From Pseudomonas sp. St316 (lineage in GTDB: Bacteria > Pseudomonadota > Gammaproteobacteria > Pseudomonadales > Pseudomonadaceae): a DNA stretch of 64,000 bases. The DNA is taken from positions 4,092,001 to 4,156,000 of the forward strand of contig NZ_AP021901.1 in the NCBI RefSeq assembly GCF_018325905.1, written 5' to 3'. A program made the position numbers and the translations under genes. The notes under the pieces are model-generated. The model saw nothing but the letters and a program-made list of their open reading frames with translations. It was not told the origin of the DNA and searched no databases. This document shows positions 28,601 through 37,776 of this stretch, in pieces (position 1 is the stretch's first letter; each line of letters opens with the position of its first letter).

Positions 28601-29769
28601 ATGACAATAAAAGGCAGGGCATACATCGTCGGAGCGTATGAGCACCCCCTACGCAAGGCCCCCACCATTCGGTGGCACAGCTACATGCGGAGGCGGCGAA
28701 AGGGGCAATTGAGGACGCGGGATTAAGCAAAGATGACATCGACGGATATTTTTGCGCGGGCGATGCACCCGGCGGGAATGTATGGTCGATGGCCAACTAC
28801 CTGAATCTGGACAAGCTGAGGCATGTCGATTCGACCGATATGGGAGGATGCTCTTATCTCGCCCATATCGCCCACGCTGCAGAATCAATAGCAGCGGGCA
28901 GATGCAACGTGGCGCTGATTACACTGGCCGGCCGCCCCAACTCTGAAGGTATCTCTGGGATACAGGCGCGCGTACGAGGCGTCAATCTACCGGACGCGCC
29001 ATTCGAGATGCCCTATAACCCAGTCACGTTGAACCTCTATGCCATGTGTGCGATGCGCCACATGCATGAGTACGGCACAACCAGCGAGCAACTGGCGTGG
29101 GTCAAGGTCGCCGCCTCTCACCATGCGCAACACAACCCTCTGGCGATGTTGCGCAAAGTGGTCTCGGTCGAAGATGTATTGGCATCGCCGATGATTTCCG
29201 ACCCCCTGCGGCGTCTCGATTCCTGCGTCGTGAGCGACGGCGGCGGCGCAGTTATCGTTGCCCGCCCGGAGATTGCGAAGGCCCTCAACAGACCACGGAT
29301 ACGGATACTTGGCTGTGGTGAATCCACAAAACACCAGATGGGTGGACACCTCGACTTGAGCTATACCGGAGCCGCGTGGACCGGCCCTCGAGCTTTCGAA
29401 GAGGCGGGTGTGACGCCGGCCGACATCCAGTACGCCTCCATCTATGACAGTTTCACCATCACCGTCATCCTGCAACTTGAAGACCTGGGATTCTGCAAAA
29501 AAGGCGAAGGCGGAAAATTCGTGTCGGACGGCAACCTTATTTCGGGCATCGGCAAGTTGCCGTTCAACACCGATGGCGGCGGCCTGTGCAATAACCATCC
29601 CGCCAATCGCGGTGGGATCACAAAAATAATCGAAGCCGTACGACAGCTTCGAGGCGAGGCTCATCCAAAGGTGCAAGTTCCCAACTGTTCGCTAGCCCTC
29701 GCCACCGGCATCGGCGGCGCGATAGGTCATCGGCACGGTGCAGCCACCGTCATCATGGAAAGGGAGTAA
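28601..29769 (+). pseudogene. Thiolase-family protein (SCP2-like), single-base frameshift near the N-terminus
   Basis: The ATG at 28601 begins MTIKGRAYIVGAYEHPLRKAP and then leaves frame at a run of five C (28659-28663). Adding one C continues as PHHSVAQLHAEAAKGAIEDAG and gives 389 aa. DMGGCSYLAHIAHAAESI is the position of the acyl-accepting Cys; NTDGGGLCNNHPANRGG and GIGGAIGHRHG are the C-terminal active-site loops of non-specific lipid-transfer-type thiolases. In this subgroup the protein pairs with a DUF35 protein, and one follows 4 bases later. It may be a thiolase or, as in steroid side-chain degradation, a retro-aldolase. The frameshift may be an assembly error. Confidence 0.85.
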
Positions 29770-29773
29770 AAAC

Positions 29774-30187
29774 ATGTCGACCCCCTACACAGAACGCCCC
29801 ATCAGCGACCCAATCCTGAACCCCGGTGATGAACCCTATTTCGACGCTGCGGCCGAGGGGCGCCTGCTCTTGAAGAACTGCAATACCTGCCATCAACCGC
29901 ATCACTATCCTCGTGCGTTGTGCCCGTTTTGCTGGAGCATCGATGTCGAATGGATCACCGCAAGCGGGACCGGGACGATCTACACCTTCAGCATCACACG
30001 ACGTGGCGCATCAGCACCGTACTGCATTGCCTATGTGCGCCTCGACGAGGGACTGATGATGCTTACGAACATTGTCGATGTTGATCTGGACAGTGTTCGC
30101 ATCGGGCAGCGGGTCAGGGTCGCGTTTAAAGAATCAGAAAGCGGCATGTCCGTTCCCATGTTCACAATTGACCATTCGGAGGCTTGA
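29774..30187 (+). CDS. Zn-ribbon/OB-fold DUF35 partner protein
   Basis: 137 aa from the ATG at 29774 (AGGGAG upstream). The rubredoxin-like zinc knuckle is C-x2-C-x10-C-x2-C (CNTCHQPHHYPRALCPFC), followed by the OB-fold strands GTIYTFSITRRG and IVDVDLDSVRIGQRVRVAF. Family proteins bind acyl-CoA and form complexes with thiolase-like enzymes or hydratases. It is tightly coupled to the thiolase before it (4 bases) and the lactonase after it (stop TGA touches the next ATG), which supports a complex with the thiolase. Confidence 0.92.
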   Translation: MSTPYTERPISDPILNPGDEPYFDAAAEGRLLLKNCNTCHQPHHYPRALCPFCWSIDVEWITASGTGTIYTFSITRRGASAPYCIAYVRLDEGLMMLTNIVDVDLDSVRIGQRVRVAFKESESGMSVPMFTIDHSEA

Positions 30188-31360
30188 ATGAGCAGCCGCG
30201 CCGTACTCTACAGCGCCGTAGATGATGTCATCACGCGCTACATGATTGACGTAGACAGCGCAACGCTCCACAGGATGGAAAGCGTCACTGTGGCCTCAAA
30301 GGTGCAATACGCATGGCCTCATCCATCCGGCGGCTTCCTGTATGTCTCAACAAGCGACGGTGGCCCGAGGGTGGAGTCCCATCACAATCACGTCAGCGCT
30401 TACTCGTTGGGACCTGACGGGCAACTCAACACTCATGGCTTACCTGCGCGACTTCCCTACCGAGCGGTACATTTGTGTATCGACCCCCTGGGACGATTTA
30501 TCGTCAATGCCCACAATTTCAAGCGCGGCTCATTGACTGTGCACCGCATCAACGCAGACTGCACAATTGGCAGCTGCCAGGCTCAGGATCCGAACACCGA
30601 CTTTGGGGTCTATCCGCACCAGGTCATGTTTTATCCATCCGCCAAACAAGTCCTGGTAGTTGACCGCGGCAATAACGCAACGACAGACAAGCTGGAAGAT
30701 CCCGGGGCACTCCGTTCTTTTCGGCTAACTGAAGAGCATCTCCAAATGAGCGATGTGGTTGCGCCGAATCATGGCCATGACTTCGGCCCGCGGCATGTCG
30801 ACTTTCATCCGACGCATCCGTGGCTTTACGCAGCCGACGAGCGAACCAACCGTCTCTACATGTTCCGACATGACGGTGACCGGATCGAGGCCGAGCCAGC
30901 CTTCACGCGGGGAACGCTGCGAACCCCTGAGCACGTGCGCCCGCGACAACTCGCCGGTGCAATCCATGTTCATCCAAACGGGAAGTTTGTTTACCTAGTA
31001 AATCGCGCAGATGCGACGCACTCCCACCAGGGGCACCAAGTGTTCTCCGGAGGTGAAAACAACATAGCCGTCTACGCTATCAACCCTGAAACAGGCGAGC
31101 CCACACTCGTTCAGCATGTGGACACTCGTTCCTTTCACGTCCGAACATTTGCCTGTGATCCCAGTGGCCGCTTGCTCGTCACGGCGAGTATCAAGGCCTT
31201 GGCCGCATACGATGATGAAAAAGGGCTGACTGTAACGCCCGCGACACTGTCGATATTCCGGATAGGTGATGACGGGCATCTAAAGTACGCTCGAAGCGTT
31301 GATGTCGAGACGCCAGGAAATCAACTTCAGTACTGGATGGGTATTGTCGGGCTACGTTGA
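30188..31360 (+). CDS. Lactonase family seven-bladed beta-propeller protein
   Basis: 390 aa. GPRHVDFHPTHPWLYAADERTN, HVHPNGKFVYLVNRAD and VRTFACDPSGRLLVTA are repeated blades of the 6-phosphogluconolactonase/carboxymuconate-cyclase-like family (PF10282). No signal peptide, so probably cytoplasmic. GGAGG 6 bases before ATG. Third gene of the thiolase-DUF35 operon, so it likely opens a lactone or cyclised intermediate made by the pathway (inference). Confidence 0.88.
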   Translation: MSSRAVLYSAVDDVITRYMIDVDSATLHRMESVTVASKVQYAWPHPSGGFLYVSTSDGGPRVESHHNHVSAYSLGPDGQLNTHGLPARLPYRAVHLCIDPLGRFIVNAHNFKRGSLTVHRINADCTIGSCQAQDPNTDFGVYPHQVMFYPSAKQVLVVDRGNNATTDKLEDPGALRSFRLTEEHLQMSDVVAPNHGHDFGPRHVDFHPTHPWLYAADERTNRLYMFRHDGDRIEAEPAFTRGTLRTPEHVRPRQLAGAIHVHPNGKFVYLVNRADATHSHQGHQVFSGGENNIAVYAINPETGEPTLVQHVDTRSFHVRTFACDPSGRLLVTASIKALAAYDDEKGLTVTPATLSIFRIGDDGHLKYARSVDVETPGNQLQYWMGIVGLR

Positions 31361-31381
31361 TTGAGCGGTAATGCGCCGATG

Positions 31382-31407
31382 GTCCCCCACTGCCAGCAGT
31401 GGGGGAC
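31382..31407. terminator. Perfect 11-bp hairpin between convergent genes
   Basis: Arms GTCCCCCACTG and CAGTGGGGGAC with a 4-base loop, placed between the lactonase and the convergent SDR. No U tract on either side, so intrinsic termination may be weak, but the position is typical of a bidirectional terminator. Confidence 0.6.
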
Positions 31408-31412
31408 TACGA

Positions 31413-32252
31413 TTAAATACGATTGAGCAGCCGGCCGCCGTCCACCGCCAATGAGATACCAGTGATGAAATTGGCTTCATCGGACGCAAGAAACAGGGCC
31501 GCATTCGCAACATCCCAAGCGGTTCCCTGGCGGCCGAGCGGCACCTTGGCGTTGCGCTCCGCGCTGACCTGCTCACGCGTCTGGTTCCACGCTTGAATAC
31601 GCGCCTCAACCGCCATCGGCGTCGAGATCAAGCCTGGCAGGATGCAGTTTGCCCTGATCCCATAAGGAGCATTTTGAAGCGCCAATTGCTCGGTGAAAGC
31701 AATGACACCCGCTTTTGTAGCCTTGTAGGTAACGTAGGGATACTTACCCAATGCCGCCGCGGATGACACATTGACGATAACCCCGCCCCCTTGTTCGCGC
31801 ATGAGTGCTACTGCGTGCTTACAGGCAAAGACGGTACCGCGAAGATTGATACGGCAAATGTTATCGAACTGATCTTCGGTGATGTCCATCAAGTCGGCGT
31901 CACCACCGGCGAGGCTGACCCCCACATTGTTGTGCAGGACATCCAGGGACCCCCAACGTTTTTTTGCCATTTGCATGGCAAGGGCCAACTCGTGCTCCCG
32001 GGTCACATCCGCAGAAAATGCTGCAGCGGAACCGCCCTCCTGAATGATCATCGCCGCAGTTTCCTCAGCGGACTCGATTTGCCGATCAACGGCCAGGACG
32101 TGCGCCCCTTCACGCGCAAATCGAATGGCCGCCGCTCGACCGTTACCCATGCCTTCGCCCGGGCTTTGTCCAGCACCAATAACAACAGCAACTTTCCCGG
32201 CAAGCCGCCCTGCCGGTGTGTGCCCCTGCGTTTGATCCAGTGAGCTTGCCAT
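31413..32252 (-). CDS. SDR family oxidoreductase
   Basis: 279 aa. The Rossmann loop GAGQSPGEGMGNG is longer than the usual TGxxxGIG, a variant seen in some SDRs of catabolic clusters. NNVG stabilises the core, VSSA carries Ser, and Tyr-Lys are in YKATK. VDRQ after the second strand suggests NAD. The C-terminal FITGISLAVDGG is standard. Strong GAGAGGG ribosome site. Alone on the minus strand, divergent from the CapA-like gene. It probably dehydrogenates a hydroxy-intermediate of the island. Confidence 0.9.
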   Translation of the reverse strand: MASSLDQTQGHTPAGRLAGKVAVVIGAGQSPGEGMGNGRAAAIRFAREGAHVLAVDRQIESAEETAAMIIQEGGSAAAFSADVTREHELALAMQMAKKRWGSLDVLHNNVGVSLAGGDADLMDITEDQFDNICRINLRGTVFACKHAVALMREQGGGVIVNVSSAAALGKYPYVTYKATKAGVIAFTEQLALQNAPYGIRANCILPGLISTPMAVEARIQAWNQTREQVSAERNAKVPLGRQGTAWDVANAALFLASDEANFITGISLAVDGGRLLNRI

Positions 32253-32410
32253 TTCCGCCCTCTCTTATTTTCATGTAAGCAATTGAATTAAATAATAATT
32301 TCAGATAGTAGACTGGCACCAACGTCGAATTTCTGAACAGGCGTCGACCCTCGTCCTGCCACAGAGACGCTCAGGTAGGTAACGCCCGCGCCCGGACGGA
32401 TGTCGAAATC

Positions 32411-32447
32411 GATACTATCACATGTTCTTATTATCGATACCTGTTCC
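32411..32447 (+). promoter_or_regulatory. Weak match to the shared promoter element, before the CapA-like gene
   Basis: Aligned to the 47 kb element, about 23 of 37 bases agree, including ATACTA and TGTT. An ATCGATA/TATCGAT inverted repeat brackets part of it. It lies in the 360-base AT-rich gap between the divergent SDR and CapA-like genes, which otherwise shows no gene. The similarity could be chance. Confidence 0.3.
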
Positions 32448-32612
32448 GACCACCAGAACCATGAAAATCAAAACTGACTCTTTATCCAACGACATGATGC
32501 CTGTACAAATCGTGGTCATGCCGTTTACGCGGTGCTATTATCAGTTCTATCTAGCAGCATACGTTTCATTGATCGAAACCATAAATTTCCCACAAAAATA
32601 ATAGGAGGGAAA

Positions 32613-33728
32613 ATGACATCGAACGCCACCATACTGATCGGCGGGGACTGCGGTCCCACGCATGGACCGAAAGACGGCTTCCCGGTGGAGGGATACACAG
32701 AACTCGTCCTGCCGACTCTTGCCTCGGCCGACATGCGCTTCATCAACTGCATGCGCACCTACTCGGACCGCACCGTGCGCGCAGACCATGCCCCTCAAGT
32801 CGGTCAGCCCGTTGAAATGGCTGCTATTTTCACCAATGGCAGGTTCGACGCGGTGACCCTGGCAAACAATCACAGCTACGACAGCGGCCCGGACGCCCTC
32901 GTGGATACCCGGGACTTTTTCGTCTCGCGCGGCATCCAGGTGACAGGCGCAGGTCGGGACCTGGAAGAAGCACGGCGTCCAGCCATCATTGAACACGACG
33001 GTATCAAGGTCGGTTACTTGGGCTATACCTCGCTCGGTCCTGCCGGCAGCGAGGCAGGACTGCAAAAACCTGGCGTGACCAGTATCAAGATCGATACCTC
33101 CTATGAAACACGAGGCCCCCACCAGCCCGTTCGCATTCGCACGGAACCTGACTCCAGCGACCTGGCGAACCTGGTCGAGGACATCAAGAAGCTGAAAGGT
33201 GAGGTAGACGTCGTTATCCTGGCTTTTCATTCCGGCGTCATCCGGCTGCCGCGCGTGATCTCCGATTACCAGGTGACCGTAGCCCATGCTGCCATTGATG
33301 CAGGTGCAGATATGGTGGTGTGCCACGCACCGCATATTCCCAAAGCGATCGAGATGTATAAGGGCAAAGCCGTCTTCTACAGTCTCGGCGTGTTCGCAAT
33401 GACCAAGTCGTTTCCCGCGCCTTCATGGAGCGAGCCCGCCTGGTCTCACGGTGCGGTTCGCAATCACGCGGACCTCGATCCCGAATATCCTTTCATGCCC
33501 TACGGCAAGGCCTGTACGTTGAGCTTGCTCGCCAAAGCAGTGGCGACCAAAAACGGTATACAAAAGGTTTCGTTCCTTCCGATGGTCATGGACGCACGGT
33601 ATCGGCCCGAAGTGCTGAATCACGACGATCCTCGATTCCATAAAGTGCTTTCATACCTGGAATGGGCCTCCGAAGACATGCCCCATCGATTTAGCGTCGA
33701 AGGCAATGAAATCATCGTGTCGGAGTAA
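32613..33728 (+). CDS. CapA family metallophosphatase-like protein
   Basis: 371 aa from the ATG at 32613, preceded by a strong AGGAGG. The metal-site motifs of the PGA_cap/calcineurin-like family are present: GGDCGPTHG, LANNHSYDSG, AFHSG (in place of the common HWG) and CHAPHIPKAIEMYKGKAVFYSLG. Classical CapA proteins are exported and help poly-gamma-glutamate synthesis, but this one has no signal peptide or membrane anchor and sits in a catabolic operon, ending 3 bases before an SDR. I infer a cytoplasmic hydrolase of the pathway; its substrate is unknown. Confidence 0.88.
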   Translation: MTSNATILIGGDCGPTHGPKDGFPVEGYTELVLPTLASADMRFINCMRTYSDRTVRADHAPQVGQPVEMAAIFTNGRFDAVTLANNHSYDSGPDALVDTRDFFVSRGIQVTGAGRDLEEARRPAIIEHDGIKVGYLGYTSLGPAGSEAGLQKPGVTSIKIDTSYETRGPHQPVRIRTEPDSSDLANLVEDIKKLKGEVDVVILAFHSGVIRLPRVISDYQVTVAHAAIDAGADMVVCHAPHIPKAIEMYKGKAVFYSLGVFAMTKSFPAPSWSEPAWSHGAVRNHADLDPEYPFMPYGKACTLSLLAKAVATKNGIQKVSFLPMVMDARYRPEVLNHDDPRFHKVLSYLEWASEDMPHRFSVEGNEIIVSE

Positions 33729-33731
33729 ATC

Positions 33732-34508
33732 ATGGACCTGAAGATCAACGGAAAAGTGGCAGTCATCACCGCCGCCAGCGCAGGTTTAGGCAAGAATATT
33801 GCCCACGCACTGGCAGCCGAGGGCGTTCATGTGGTGCTGTTTGCACGTTCAGCAGACAAACTGGCCGCCCTCGCCCAGGAAATAACGGCAAAGCATGGCG
33901 TGCGTGCACTCGCCATTGCCGGCGACATGCGCGTCGCCGCTGATGTAAAGCGCCTCGCCGACACGGTGAACGCTACATTCAACGGCACCGACATCCTCGT
34001 CCTGAACACGGGGCGAGCCCCCAATCCGCTGCGGGCGACGCTCGACGAAACTGAAGAGGAACGGTGGCAAGAGGCCTATCAAAATCAACTCTGGGGGACC
34101 ATCCAGGTCGCCAAGGAAATGGTTCCTCAGATGCTCAAGAAGCAATGGGGTCGCGTTATCGCCATTACCTCGGCATCGGTAAAGCAACCCATGCCGCACC
34201 ATAGCCTTTCAACCGTTTTTCGCGCAGGCGTCACCGCGTACATGAAACATCTCGCCAACGAGGTGGGCTCTTGCGGCATCACTGTCAATTGTGTAGCGCC
34301 GGCATTGATCGACACATCGCACCGCACCGGCACCGCCGCGTACACCCCGGAGCAGGCAGAAGCACGCCGCAAACTTACGCCGCTCGGCCGTATGGGGGAG
34401 CAAGACGAGGTCTGTGGCGTGGTCGCGTTTCTCGCCTCCACGCAGGCGGGTTTCATCACTGGATCGAGCATCAGCGTTGATGGCGGCATGATCGGTTCAT
34501 TGCTTTAG
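33732..34508 (+). CDS. SDR family protein lacking the catalytic Tyr
   Basis: 258 aa. The N-terminal TAASAGLGKNIAHAL is a modified glycine loop, and the end FITGSSISVDGG is typical of FabG-like SDRs. At the active site, SASVKQPMPHHSLSTVFRA has Leu-Ser where YxxxK is expected, so the catalytic Tyr is missing. Similar Tyr-less SDRs are known as a beta-ketoacyl-reductase-like subgroup. It may use other residues or be a binding protein. It follows the CapA-like gene by 3 bases. Confidence 0.88.
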   Translation: MDLKINGKVAVITAASAGLGKNIAHALAAEGVHVVLFARSADKLAALAQEITAKHGVRALAIAGDMRVAADVKRLADTVNATFNGTDILVLNTGRAPNPLRATLDETEEERWQEAYQNQLWGTIQVAKEMVPQMLKKQWGRVIAITSASVKQPMPHHSLSTVFRAGVTAYMKHLANEVGSCGITVNCVAPALIDTSHRTGTAAYTPEQAEARRKLTPLGRMGEQDEVCGVVAFLASTQAGFITGSSISVDGGMIGSLL

Positions 34509-34619
34509 CAATCAGGCAATACGCTCTCATCACACCCCAAGAACAATAAAAGTATCTGCACCATTCCCCCCTATACGTCGCATGCGTCGGTTGAATGGTC
34601 ACAAGAGAGGCGACAGGCA

Positions 34620-35954
34620 ATGAAAATCGGATATATCGGGCTCGGTGCCCTCGGCAGTCAACTCGCTCGTCGATTCCTGTCTCACTCGTTATGCGTGTGG
34701 GATATCAACACGGCCGCCGTCGACACGTTCAAGAAACTGGGCGCCGACGTCGCGCCCACGGCGGCCGACCTGGCTCGCCGGTGTGACGTCATCTTCCTGT
34801 GCCTGCCACGCAGCTCGGACGTCAGGTCTGCACTGTTCGGTCCAAACGGCCTCGCGGCTGGATTGGTACCAGGGACGCTGATCATTGATCAAACAAGTGG
34901 CATCCCGGGTGAGACCAGACGCATGGCCGAAGAACTGGCCGAACGCGGTATCGACATGATGGATGCTGCGGTGTCTGCAAGTCCTCTGGTCGTTGCCGAA
35001 GGCAAAGCCACGCTGATGGTTGCGGGCTCGGATACGGTTTACGAGCGTGCCCTCCCCGTTTTACGAGTTATTACCCAAACGATTTATCGTTGTGGCAACA
35101 GGGTCGGCGACGGCCAAGCCATGAAAATGGTCAACAACGCCATGAATGCCGGTTGCCGACTAGGGACTCTTGAGGTCGTGGCCATGGGCAAAAAAGCCGG
35201 CCTGTCACTGCCCCTGATGGCGGACGTGTTGAACCGCAGCAAAGCGCGAAATCAAACCACAGACAGAATGCTACCCGCGCTTGCCCAGGGAAAACCCTCT
35301 ACCAATTTCGCCCTGGCATTGATGCTCAAAGACGTCGATCAAGCCGTCGCGCTGGGAATGTCCAGGGATGTCCCGATGCCGCTAACCGCTCTGGTCAGGG
35401 CATTGTTGCAAATCGGAACCAACACCCTGGGGCCAACTGCACAGCTCGAAGACATGGTCGGGCTCATCGAAAGCATGGCGGCAACAAAACTGTACGACGG
35501 CGACGCCGTGAAGCTGACCACGGATGGCGCCCCTCAAGCGTGCCCTGAAGGTGACGCCATCGAGTTGGTCACAGGTGCGATCGCATCGCTATGCAGCGCG
35601 ATTACTTATGAATGCACGGCGGCAGGCCTGCGATATGGGCTGGCATTGGAAGACATGGCACAGGTCCTGGAAAAGACATCGGGATGGAGTGAATCCTCTC
35701 GCTCTATTTATACCCAATTGTTATCCAGTCACCCCCTGGACAACACGGCACTCACGAGCGAAAAAACCATCCTCAAAGCGGCCTGTTTGCGCGGCAATGA
35801 TCTTGGAGCTCCCATGTTGATCGCCAATGCTGCACGAAGCCTCTTCGAGCAAGCGGATCATCAGATCAGCGATCCAGTCCCGATAAAAGACTTGAGCACG
35901 TTCTACAGCTCTATTTCCGCGGTTCAGTTCAAGCCCTCCTCCAACTGCAATTGA
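34620..35954 (+). CDS. 3-hydroxyisobutyrate-dehydrogenase-like protein with an extra C-terminal domain
   Basis: 444 aa, while the family is usually about 290-300. The N-terminal GYIGLGALGSQLA is the NAD(P) loop; DAAVSASPLVVAEGKATLMV replaces the usual SGG substrate loop by SAS; GDGQAMKMVNNAM contains the catalytic Lys and following Asn. After the normal helical domain (to about residue 295) a second helical stretch (about 315-440: ELVTGAIASLCSAITYECTA and onward) resembles a repeat of the same domain. Located 111 bases after the SDR, same strand. It probably oxidises a beta-hydroxyacid; the specificity is unclear. Confidence 0.88.
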   Translation: MKIGYIGLGALGSQLARRFLSHSLCVWDINTAAVDTFKKLGADVAPTAADLARRCDVIFLCLPRSSDVRSALFGPNGLAAGLVPGTLIIDQTSGIPGETRRMAEELAERGIDMMDAAVSASPLVVAEGKATLMVAGSDTVYERALPVLRVITQTIYRCGNRVGDGQAMKMVNNAMNAGCRLGTLEVVAMGKKAGLSLPLMADVLNRSKARNQTTDRMLPALAQGKPSTNFALALMLKDVDQAVALGMSRDVPMPLTALVRALLQIGTNTLGPTAQLEDMVGLIESMAATKLYDGDAVKLTTDGAPQACPEGDAIELVTGAIASLCSAITYECTAAGLRYGLALEDMAQVLEKTSGWSESSRSIYTQLLSSHPLDNTALTSEKTILKAACLRGNDLGAPMLIANAARSLFEQADHQISDPVPIKDLSTFYSSISAVQFKPSSNCN

Positions 35955-36377
35955 TTGGCGGCTCACGAATAGTGAGCGTGGAATCGATCGAGGTCTATAT
36001 GAAAACCAAAATCTGTCCCGATGCGGCGGTAAGCCAGCGGCACCTTCTGCAGGAAACAAGCCCACGCTCGGCTACCTGCCTGGTCCGGCAAGCCTCGCCA
36101 ACCTATTAACAAATAGTGAACGCGTATTGCTTTTAAACCCCAGCAACACGCGTCTTTCTAACATAACCTTCGTTAGCGGATTGCGTCATCGCAGAAACGC
36201 TTTTCACAAACATTACGCTCGCTGACCACCAAGACTCATCTGGCGAAAATGCAACATTGATCCACGCCTCGAACATCTCTAAGGCCTGATGGCGAAGCAA
36301 CACTGTTTCATCCTGCAGTCTTGATGCATCAGCTTTGCATCAACTAATAAAAACCATCCTGTCACAGGAGAAGACGC
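35955..36377. other. Intergenic region before the MHS symporter
   Basis: About 420 bases with no supported gene. AT-rich around 36100-36190 and just before 36360, suitable for the symporter promoter. No strong hairpin seen. Confidence 0.5.
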
Positions 36378-37748
36378 ATGACGAAGACGAAAACGACCAG
36401 CTCTCGGCGATCGCTAGCCGCTGGCGCTATCGGGAACTTCGGTGAGATCTACGATTTCGCTGTATTCGGGTTCTCAATACCCATTTTATCCGTTCATTTT
36501 TTTCCCGGCTCAGATCGAACTGCCGCGCTTCTGAGCACGTTCGCAGTCTATGCAGTGGCCTTCGTAGCCCGCCCCCTGGGTGGCTTGATGTTTGGCTATC
36601 TGGCGGACCGCCTTGGCCGTATCAGGGTCATGGCAATGACCGTTTGGCTCATGGCACTAGGCACCGCGATCATCGGGCTGCTTCCGACCTATGCAACCAT
36701 CGGGATCGCCGCACCGTTGCTGCTGTTGCTCTGTCGAATCGCACAAGGCTTGGCACTGGGTGGCGAGACGACCGGCTCGACCAGCTACATCGTCGAGTCA
36801 GCACCGGAGAACCGCAGAGGATACTGGCTTGGCTTCACGCTGATTTTCTCTCACCTGCCCAACGCCGTCGTGGCCGGTTTGGTCGTCGCACTCCAGCTTG
36901 GAGCAGGGGATCAAGCGTATTCAGACTGGGCGTGGCGCATCCCTTTCCTTCTTGGAGGCATTATCGGAGTTGTCGGGTTCTGGCTGCGCCGCAACATCGA
37001 TGAGCCTGAAGAGTACAAGCAAGCCCGCCAGGCCAGTAAAGCCAGCAAAATCAAGAAAAATCCGCTGATAGCGGCCATTCGCTGCGGTGGATTGAGGGGT
37101 ATGTTGCACGTGTTCATGGTCCAACCGGTTTTTTCGGTAGGGGCTTACCTATTGCTCGGCTTTATGTACACCTTTCTAATTGAGGTCGGGAAGCTGGATT
37201 CCACCTCGGCTTTGATCTCAAACGCCATCGCCGTCATCGTACTTTCAGCCCTACTTCCGTTAGGAGGTTTATTGAGCGATCGGTTTGGCCGCAAGCGAGT
37301 ACTGACATTTGGTGCGGCATGGATAGCACTCTCGGCATATCCGGCCATGTACTTGGCTGCCTCGGGTTCCTTCGCTAGCGCTGTGGCCGGGCAAACACTC
37401 CTCGCTGCCGGATTGGGGATTTATGGGGCAGCCAGCTTTGTGGCCGCAGCGGAATTTTTCCCGACATCGTTCCGTGCAACCGGACACGCCATTTCCTATC
37501 AGACAAGTGTCGCGATGTTCGGCGGAACGTGCCCATTGATCGCTGCGTACCTGTCCCAGGCGTTTGGCTCCCCGCTGGCGCCGGCCTTTTACGTCACGTT
37601 GATTGCCGTGCTCTGTCTGATCACAACTCAGTTTGTTCCTGAGACTCGTGGAATAAACCTGCGCACCTCGGTGGGCAACAAGACAAGCAACAAGGCGAGT
37701 GAATTGCCACAGCCCCAGAAAGCAATGCGGCAAGAGCTTTCTACATAA
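36378..37748 (+). CDS. MFS transporter, metabolite:H+ symporter (MHS) family
   Basis: 456 aa, twelve membrane segments. The MHS features are the YDFAVFGF start of helix 1, GGLMFGYLADRLGR between helices 2 and 3, and GLALGGETTGSTSYIVESAP in helix 4 (cf. the GGE motif of KgtP/ProP/PcaT). It imports organic acids or similar compounds with protons across the inner membrane. CAGGAG 6 bases before ATG. Followed by a chemoreceptor gene, so it is the likely uptake route for the island's substrate. Confidence 0.92.
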   Translation: MTKTKTTSSRRSLAAGAIGNFGEIYDFAVFGFSIPILSVHFFPGSDRTAALLSTFAVYAVAFVARPLGGLMFGYLADRLGRIRVMAMTVWLMALGTAIIGLLPTYATIGIAAPLLLLLCRIAQGLALGGETTGSTSYIVESAPENRRGYWLGFTLIFSHLPNAVVAGLVVALQLGAGDQAYSDWAWRIPFLLGGIIGVVGFWLRRNIDEPEEYKQARQASKASKIKKNPLIAAIRCGGLRGMLHVFMVQPVFSVGAYLLLGFMYTFLIEVGKLDSTSALISNAIAVIVLSALLPLGGLLSDRFGRKRVLTFGAAWIALSAYPAMYLAASGSFASAVAGQTLLAAGLGIYGAASFVAAAEFFPTSFRATGHAISYQTSVAMFGGTCPLIAAYLSQAFGSPLAPAFYVTLIAVLCLITTQFVPETRGINLRTSVGNKTSNKASELPQPQKAMRQELST

Positions 37749-37776
37749 CCCTTTTTTGCAGTCAACTGATCGCTGA

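Noticed and set aside
28601..28726. Programmed frameshifting in the thiolase
   Set aside because: No slippery heptamer or downstream pseudoknot was evident, and the same kind of C-run loss occurs in two unrelated genes, so an error or mutation is simpler.
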